The position numbers and the translations under genes were made by a program. Shown here piece after piece: positions 17,999 to 22,100 of a stretch of 22,100 nucleotides of DNA; the stretch's first letter is position 1, and the number at the start of each line of letters is the position of its first letter. A model generated the notes under the pieces. It was not told where the DNA came from. It did no database searches and worked only from the letters and a program-made list of their open reading frames with translations. This DNA comes from NZQO01 sp964639255. Lineage in GTDB: Bacteria; Bacteroidota; Bacteroidia; Flavobacteriales; Flavobacteriaceae. The stretch lies in the NCBI GenBank assembly GCA_964639255.1, contig CAZXDP010000044.1:1-22100 (forward strand). Reading direction: 5' to 3'.

Positions 17999-18100
17999 GT
18001 TATAATTTTGATAGCTTTTCCATCGTTTTTTAAGTTTGGTTGTTTCTAAATGAGCTTGGTTCGGCGTTAGGTAATCACGTGACCCGTCCTTTCTTTATTA

Positions 18101-18236
18101 TACATTCTACACTTCGGTAAATCCCGTGGCAATCGGTGTTGCTATGCGGCGGATGTGGACCACGAGTGGAGGTACGAGGCTAACGATGGGTTATTGATTG
18201 GGGTTTCAGTTCTTTATTCTAAGGATTATTTAGAGG
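18101..18236 (+). repeat. CRISPR-repeat-related module, copy 1 (decayed)
   Basis: The core from ACTTCGGTAAATCCCGTGGC (18111) through GATTGGGGTTTCAG (18196-18209) aligns with the inserts of copies 2 and 3. The expected left arm GTGAATTGCTTT is no longer recognisable, and the right arm has drifted (TTCTTTATTCTAAGGATT in place of the CRISPR repeat 3' part). It is the most diverged copy and has no array attached. Confidence 0.7.
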
Positions 18237-18260
18237 AAAAGGAATTTATTTAGACAAAAA

Positions 18261-18467
18261 ATGAGTTTTAAAGTTTCTATACCAACAGTTGGAAGACCCT
18301 GCTGACTTGGATTTACAAGAAACCCAAAACTCTCAAGAGTTACGAATATATTAAAAAATGTACAGAACCCGATAAGCGAGGAGGATGTGCAGTTGCAGGT
18401 CCAAACTATGCAAGGCAAGCGAGCAGCTATAGAACAGTTTATCGAAGATGGAAGGGGGACGATATAG
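18261..18467 (+). pseudogene. Decayed coding fragment, family unknown
   Basis: From the ATG at 18261 the frame reads MSFKVSIPTVGRPC, one stop at 18303-18305, then protein-like sequence with RVTNILKNVQNPISEEDVQL and QGKRAAIEQFIEDGRGTI to the stop at 18465-18467. The second part has a natural amphipathic helical composition unlike random AT-rich translation. I do not recognise the family. The in-frame stop and lack of neighbours argue for a dead remnant. Confidence 0.4.
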
Positions 18468-18604
18468 GGCTTTGTAATGGTCGGCTCTATGTATAGAGTA
18501 GGAGGTAGATATTAACGCCAACACCTCTATCTACAAGTTTTGTTATTTATGCATAAACGTCATAATAAGAGCAATCCCAGCTTTTATCGTAAGGAGGATA
18601 ATAA

Positions 18605-18736
18605 ATACGCCATTTAGACCTTTTGGACAAACTATTAAGCAAAGCTCAAAAGCACAGTGTTGATGTGAAGGACGTAGCAAAGCCCATAGCCGTTTTTAAT
18701 CGGTATGTAAAAGGCAGCTTTGCTATTCTCACATAA
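18605..18736 (+). pseudogene. Second decayed coding fragment, family unknown
   Basis: An open stretch without a start codon encodes 43 residues, including LDLLDKLLSKAQKHSVDVKD and AVFNRYVKGSFAILT, ending in TAA at 18734. It is in a different frame from the fragment at 18261-18467 and could be part of the same dead gene after a frameshift. No family recognised. Confidence 0.3.
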
Positions 18737-18884
18737 ATCGAACTGAACGGAAAGAAAGAATGCTTTTCTTTGAGTGTTGGAAAAAAAACAACGATGTAGA
18801 TTTTATCGTAATATCATCTTTGTACGTCAACAAAGTGTGGTTCAATGTATAAATGACGGAAAACGGCTATATGAATAAAAAAAA

Positions 18885-18938
18885 CCTTGATTATTTACGC
18901 ATTTCCGCTCCCATTGCGGAGGCACACAATAATCAAGG
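18885..18938. repeat. Nested inverted repeat (large stem-loop)
   Basis: Perfect 11-bp arms CCTTGATTATT (18885-18895) and AATAATCAAGG (18928-18938) enclose a smaller stem TCCGC/GCGGA. The structure could be a folded RNA or a protein-binding site. No gene context assigns a role. Confidence 0.8.
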
Positions 18939-19018
18939 GGTAGATAGCAAACAGCAGTTCATTTCCGCCAAAGTTGCTAACACTATAAATATAAAAAAAC
19001 TTTCACTCTCGACAAGTT

Positions 19019-19055
19019 TTCGGACGAGGTATTGTGATATATATATTCGTCGGAA
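19019..19055. repeat. Imperfect inverted repeat
   Basis: Arms TTCGGACGA (19019-19027) and TCGTCGGAA (19047-19055) pair at 8 of 9 positions around an AT-rich loop that includes a TA-repeat run. Confidence 0.6.
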
Positions 19056-19060
19056 GGAGA

Positions 19061-19102
19061 TTGATTTTTGTGACAATAACAATACAATACGACGAAAATC
19101 AA
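19061..19102. repeat. Imperfect inverted repeat
   Basis: Arms TTGATTTTTGT (19061-19071) and ACGAAAATCAA (19092-19102) pair over 11 positions with one G-U wobble as RNA. It follows directly after the preceding inverted repeat, forming a consecutive series. Confidence 0.6.
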
Positions 19103-19124
19103 GAATGCCGACTAATCAACTAAA

Positions 19125-19140
19125 GAGGGTCTCGACCCCT
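19125..19140. other. Short GC-rich hairpin
   Basis: GGGTC and GACCC (19127-19131 and 19134-19138) form a short stem with a 2-nt centre, flanked by partly pairing GA and CT. No T run follows, so termination activity is doubtful. Confidence 0.3.
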
Positions 19141-19281
19141 CCCGTATTATAGGCAGCATTCGTTAAAGCGTAAATTTATCAATTTTGACAAATTTGAAAA
19201 TACTAAAATACACACAATCATGAAGTTATAGTACATTTTAATTGTAAAATTTATTTGGAAGCATATTGTATCAAAAGGGAA

Positions 19282-19434
19282 ATCGTGAATTGCTTTACCT
19301 TCGCTGCGCTTCGGTGAATCCCGTGGCAATCGGTGTCGCTTTGCGCCGGATATGTTTCACGAGTGGGGGTAGGAGGCGAACGATGGGTTTGCGATTGGGA
19401 TTTCAGATTCGTACTTTGTATGATGATTCACAGG
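19282..19434 (+). repeat. Split CRISPR-repeat module, copy 2 (no array)
   Basis: The left arm ATCGTGAATTGCTTT (19282-19296) matches 12 bases of the CRISPR repeat start; an insert of about 104 nt follows; the right arm (19401-19434) begins TTTCAGATT and ends GATGATTCACAGG exactly as the array repeats do. Between those ends it reads CGTACTTTGTAT in place of GCTACTTTAGTA, which still forms a small hairpin (CGTAC/GTATG). What follows is not another repeat but the helix-turn-helix remnant. Confidence 0.85.
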
Positions 19435-19584
19435 CAAAAGCTGCGCCGTTTCTTCGCTAGGATCGAAACAGTTAACCCAAAATGGACCTACCCTAGCTTA
19501 CTGGATGAAACCGCAGAGCAGTTTGACATCTCGGCCCGCACGGTTAAGGCTATTTTAAACCGTGAGGGTATCTATGCAGATTGA
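19420..19584 (+). pseudogene. Helix-turn-helix protein remnant or very small DNA-binding protein
   Basis: Reading from the ATG at 19420, inside the right arm of module copy 2, gives 54 residues ending DETAEQFDISARTVKAILNR and GIYAD before TGA. The segment AEQFDISARTVKAILNREG looks like a helix-turn-helix of the kind found at protein C-termini. The first few residues come from CRISPR-repeat-like DNA, so the original N-terminus was probably lost or replaced by the module. It could alternatively be a genuinely short protein. Family unknown. Confidence 0.4.
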
Positions 19585-19595
19585 AGAAATTGGAG

Positions 19596-19603
19596 TATAT
19601 TTG
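19596..19603 (+). promoter_or_regulatory. Candidate promoter -7 element of a small RNA
   Basis: TATATTTG is a perfect TAnnTTTG and is followed by GCA-like context (CAATGCG). The predicted start falls near 19609, exactly at the foot of the downstream stem-loop. No -33 TTG is at ideal spacing. Confidence 0.45.
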
Positions 19604-19607
19604 CAAT

Positions 19608-19660
19608 GCGACTAAGGGCAGGGACCATACGGAAGTAATTCCGTATCCCTGTAGTGTCGC
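19608..19660 (+). ncRNA. Possible structured small RNA (long stem-loop)
   Basis: Three successive paired blocks nest on one axis: GCGAC with GTCGC (outer, 19608-19612 with 19656-19660), CAGGGA with TCCCTG (6 bp) and TACGGAA with TTCCGTA (7 bp) closing a GTAA loop, separated by small internal loops and a 3-nt bulge. A second hairpin follows around 19670-19692 (GAACG...CGTTC) and then a T-rich stretch. With the promoter-like box just upstream this resembles a short noncoding transcript. Not recognised as a known RNA family. Confidence 0.4.
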
Positions 19661-19738
19661 TTACTAAAGAACGGCTAAATGTCGTTCCTTATTATTTTGT
19701 CCTTATCTATAATGACAAGCCTGGGGAGCTCGCTTCGA

Positions 19739-19892
19739 GTTATGAATTGCTTTACCTTCGCTGCGCTTCGGTGAATCCCGTGGCAATTGGCGTGGCTTTC
19801 CGCCGAATGTGGGCCACGAGTGGGGAGTACGAGCTGTTCGATAGGTTCCTGATTGGGATTTCAGATTGCTACTTTAGTAGATGATTCACAGG
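19739..19892 (+). repeat. Split CRISPR-repeat module, copy 3 (5' boundary of the array)
   Basis: The left arm GTTATGAATTGCTTT (19739-19753) equals the first 15 nt of the array repeat with one change. A 105-nt insert (19754-19858) follows. The right arm (19859-19892) equals the last 34 nt of the array repeat exactly. TTT occurs at both junctions and could be a 3-bp target duplication. The insert contains CGTGGC and GCCACG, able to form a stem. The right arm is the first repeat of the array. Confidence 0.88.
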
Positions 19893-22100
19893 TTATTACA
19901 CGTAATAATATGCCGTAATAGGTTGTGAATTGCTTTCAGATTGCTACTTTAGTAGATGATTCACAGGTTTAGAAGATGAAGCTTTTGAGGTAGTTACGTT
20001 GTGAATTGCTTTCAGATTGCTACTTTAGTAGATGATTCACAGGGAGCGATGTAGAGCTTGCTCTTAAATCGTGGTTGTGAATTGCTTTCAGATTGCTACT
20101 TTAGTAGATGATTCACAGGTAATAGAAGCGACCGATAACGGAGATGTAAGTTGTGAATTGCTTTCAGATTGCTACTTTAGTAGATGATTCACAGGGGAAA
20201 GGACAGGATCGTGCCGGTGCCAGAAGTTGTGAATTGCTTTCAGATTGCTACTTTAGTAGATGATTCACAGGTAACAGATTTAAGGAAGGCAACCAAGTCG
20301 AGTTGTGAATTGCTTTCAGATTGCTACTTTAGTAGATGATTCACAGGTTAAAATGGACATCTAAAGGCATTAACGCAGTTGTGAATTGCTTTCAGATTGC
20401 TACTTTAGTAGATGATTCACAGGAATAGGGCGTTATATCTTTGTTCTTTCCGCGTTGTGAATTGCTTTCAGATTGCTACTTTAGTAGATGATTCACAGGG
20501 CACAACTGTTAAAAGCGATTATGGTTATGGTTGTGAATTGCTTTCAGATTGCTACTTTAGTAGATGATTCACAGGAGATCAATTTCAGAAATATTACACT
20601 TACAGGTTGTGAATTGCTTTCAGATTGCTACTTTAGTAGATGATTCACAGGACGAAATTTTTTGAATGATACACACCTAGGGTTGTGAATTGCTTTCAGA
20701 TTGCTACTTTAGTAGATGATTCACAGGGCGCCTGTCCGCTTGCTAAGTTCTCGCCTAGTTGTGAATTGCTTTCAGATTGCTACTTTAGTAGATGATTCAC
20801 AGGTTTTGTCGAATGTGATTTGCTCGTCAAAAGTTGTGAATTGCTTTCAGATTGCTACTTTAGTAGATGATTCACAGGGACTGCTGCTGCCTAATGAAGT
20901 ATTCTGCCGTTGTGAATTGCTTTCAGATTGCTACTTTAGTAGATGATTCACAGGAAGAAGAAATTTTTCCAGAAATAAAAACAGGTTGTGAATTGCTTTC
21001 AGATTGCTACTTTAGTAGATGATTCACAGGTGGCTTCTGAAAAAGGGATCGAATCGCCAGGTTGTGAATTGCTTTCAGATTGCTACTTTAGTAGATGATT
21101 CACAGGAAACAATGAATATAAATACAAATGCCGATAGTTGTGAATTGCTTTCAGATTGCTACTTTAGTAGATGATTCACAGGGCTGCCATATACAGTTGT
21201 AGCACCTCGGTCGTTGTGAATTGCTTTCAGATTGCTACTTTAGTAGATGATTCACAGGTGTGAGGCAATTCGTTGATTTTTCTGCTAGTTGTGAATTGCT
21301 TTCAGATTGCTACTTTAGTAGATGATTCACAGGCGATATACAGCTCCTTAATTTCAATAGCATGTTGTGAATTGCTTTCAGATTGCTACTTTAGTAGATG
21401 ATTCACAGGTACTGGGGTTGCCAATGGTAGGTGGAAGCGTTGTGAATTGCTTTCAGATTGCTACTTTAGTAGATGATTCACAGGCGATAACGACGACGAC
21501 GGTAACGACGGGCAGTTGTGAATTGCTTTCAGATTGCTACTTTAGTAGATGATTCACAGGTCGACGCGTTCGACCCGGTAGGCCCCCGCGGTTGTGAATT
21601 GCTTTCAGATTGCTACTTTAGTAGATGATTCACAGGTAGGTCGTGCTGTTAACCGCGATCACTCTAGTTGTGAATTGCTTTCAGATTGCTACTTTAGTAG
21701 ATGATTCACAGGCGAAAGGGTTCGCAAATAGCGTATTCCTGCGTTGTGAATTGCTTTCAGATTGCTACTTTAGTAGATGATTCACAGGAACTTAGTGGGC
21801 TATATTCATCGGGGATGAGTTGTGAATTGCTTTCAGATTGCTACTTTAGTAGATGATTCACAGGTTGACACGAATTGTAAGCAAACCAAATCGCGTTGTG
21901 AATTGCTTTCAGATTGCTACTTTAGTAGATGATTCACAGGCCCTGTTCACGATTTTTAAACCTGAGCTGGTTGTGAATTGCTTTCAGATTGCTACTTTAG
22001 TAGATGATTCACAGGATGGGCACGTATTTAAATGCTGCCGGCACAGTTGTGAATTGCTTTCAGATTGCTACTTTAGTAGATGATTCACAGGTAATTTGTT
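19859..22100 (+). CRISPR. CRISPR array, 46-nt repeats, type II-C-like, continues past window edge
   Basis: Twenty-nine full, identical 46-nt repeats start at 19922, 19998, 20074 and so on to 22046; a partial first repeat (34 nt) ends at 19892. Each begins GTTGTGAATTGC and ends GATTCACAGG. The 29 complete spacers are 30 nt, except for 29-nt ones at 19893, 20804, 21259, 21410 and 21941; a last spacer is cut at 22100. All spacers differ. Repeat length, the GTTGTGAATTGCTTTCA start and the spacer length resemble type II-C (Cas9) arrays of Flavobacteriia. Outer pairs GTGAAT/ATTCAC and inner CTAC/GTAG are palindromic. By family convention crRNA is read on the plus strand. No cas gene is in the window. 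Confidence 0.98.
19923..19952 (+). promoter_or_regulatory. Promoter-like pattern inside each CRISPR repeat (first full repeat shown)
   Basis: In the repeat, TTG (repeat positions 2-4) is followed after exactly 19 nt by TACTTTAG (positions 24-31), close to the Bacteroidetes pattern TTG, about 19-20 nt, TAnnTTTG. A start would fall near repeat position 35, so each transcript would carry about 12 nt of repeat, then the spacer. The same TACTTTAG box lies upstream of hppA in this window. Activity is inferred from pattern only. Confidence 0.45.

Larger units (their letters stand above)
17722..19738. other. Gene-poor accessory region upstream of the CRISPR array
   Basis: About 2 kb with no intact recognisable gene. 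It is markedly more AT-rich than its left flank, except for short GC-rich islands that coincide with the CRISPR-related modules. It contains a 34-bp palindrome (17965-17998), decayed coding fragments (18261-18736), a run of inverted repeats (18885-19102), two split-repeat modules (18101-18236 and 19282-19434), a helix-turn-helix remnant (19420-19584) and a stem-loop with a promoter-like box (19596-19660). The mixture suggests repeated insertion and decay next to the CRISPR locus. Confidence 0.7.

Noticed and set aside
18853..19152. A 99-codon plus-strand frame across the inverted-repeat cluster
   Set aside because: It spans several inverted repeats, contains low-quality protein-like sequence and matches nothing I recognise; more likely chance in AT-rich DNA.
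19240..19296. A tracrRNA on the minus strand from module copy 2
   Set aside because: The anti-repeat match is only 12 nt, and the following sequence is AT-rich without a nexus-like hairpin or terminator.
19654..19884. A 76-codon frame running into the first CRISPR repeat
   Set aside because: It crosses the split-repeat module and ends within the repeat 3' part; similarity to the frame at 19266-19460 is explained by the shared module.
20716..22083. Short open frames within the array with repeated residues such as NCFQIATLVDDSQ
   Set aside because: They are translations of the CRISPR repeat itself; no coding evidence beyond the repeat period.

Overview
The window looks like a chromosomal segment of a marine-type Bacteroidetes, most likely Flavobacteriaceae. 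Supporting signs are a GLPGLI protein beside an outer-membrane receptor, a type IX secretion (T9SS) C-terminal domain, a DUF4230 protein, a long-form aromatic amino acid hydroxylase, TAnnTTTG-type promoter elements, no obvious Shine-Dalgarno sites, and a 46-nt type II-C-like CRISPR repeat. This placement is inference; no rRNA is present to confirm it.

Layout. 1-2613: a TetR regulator (cut by the window edge, minus strand) diverges from an aromatic amino acid hydroxylase followed by a small rhodanese. 2625-7051: minus-strand genes for a DUF4230 membrane-anchored protein, a carboxypeptidase-regulatory/plug/beta-barrel outer-membrane protein and its GLPGLI partner. 7407-10933: a plus-strand run of an exported protein of unknown function, a deoxynucleoside kinase and polyphosphate kinase 1. 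10930-13207: a tightly coupled minus-strand pair of an App1-like (DUF2183) phosphatase and an MgtC/DUF4010 membrane protein. 13308-15740: a K+-dependent membrane pyrophosphatase with a strong terminator. 15927-17105: a T9SS-secreted protein. 17141-17665: soluble inorganic pyrophosphatase. The housekeeping half is therefore rich in phosphate and pyrophosphate metabolism (ppk1, hppA, ppa).

17722-19738 is an accessory, gene-poor zone. It holds a perfect 34-bp palindrome, decayed coding fragments, a cluster of inverted repeats, a short helix-turn-helix gene remnant, a promoter plus stem-loop that may be a small RNA, and copies of a roughly 150-bp module related to the CRISPR repeat.

19859-22100 is a CRISPR array running off the right edge: 29 identical 46-nt repeats with 29-30-nt spacers, preceded by one atypical repeat. 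No cas gene lies in the window. The most unusual observation is that the first repeat of the array is split. Its 15-nt 5' part (19739-19753) is separated from its 34-nt 3' part (19859-19892) by about 105 nt. The same split-repeat module occurs, without an array, at 19282-19434 and in a more decayed form at 18101-18236. Each array repeat also carries a well-spaced Bacteroidetes-like promoter pattern, so each crRNA may have its own start site.
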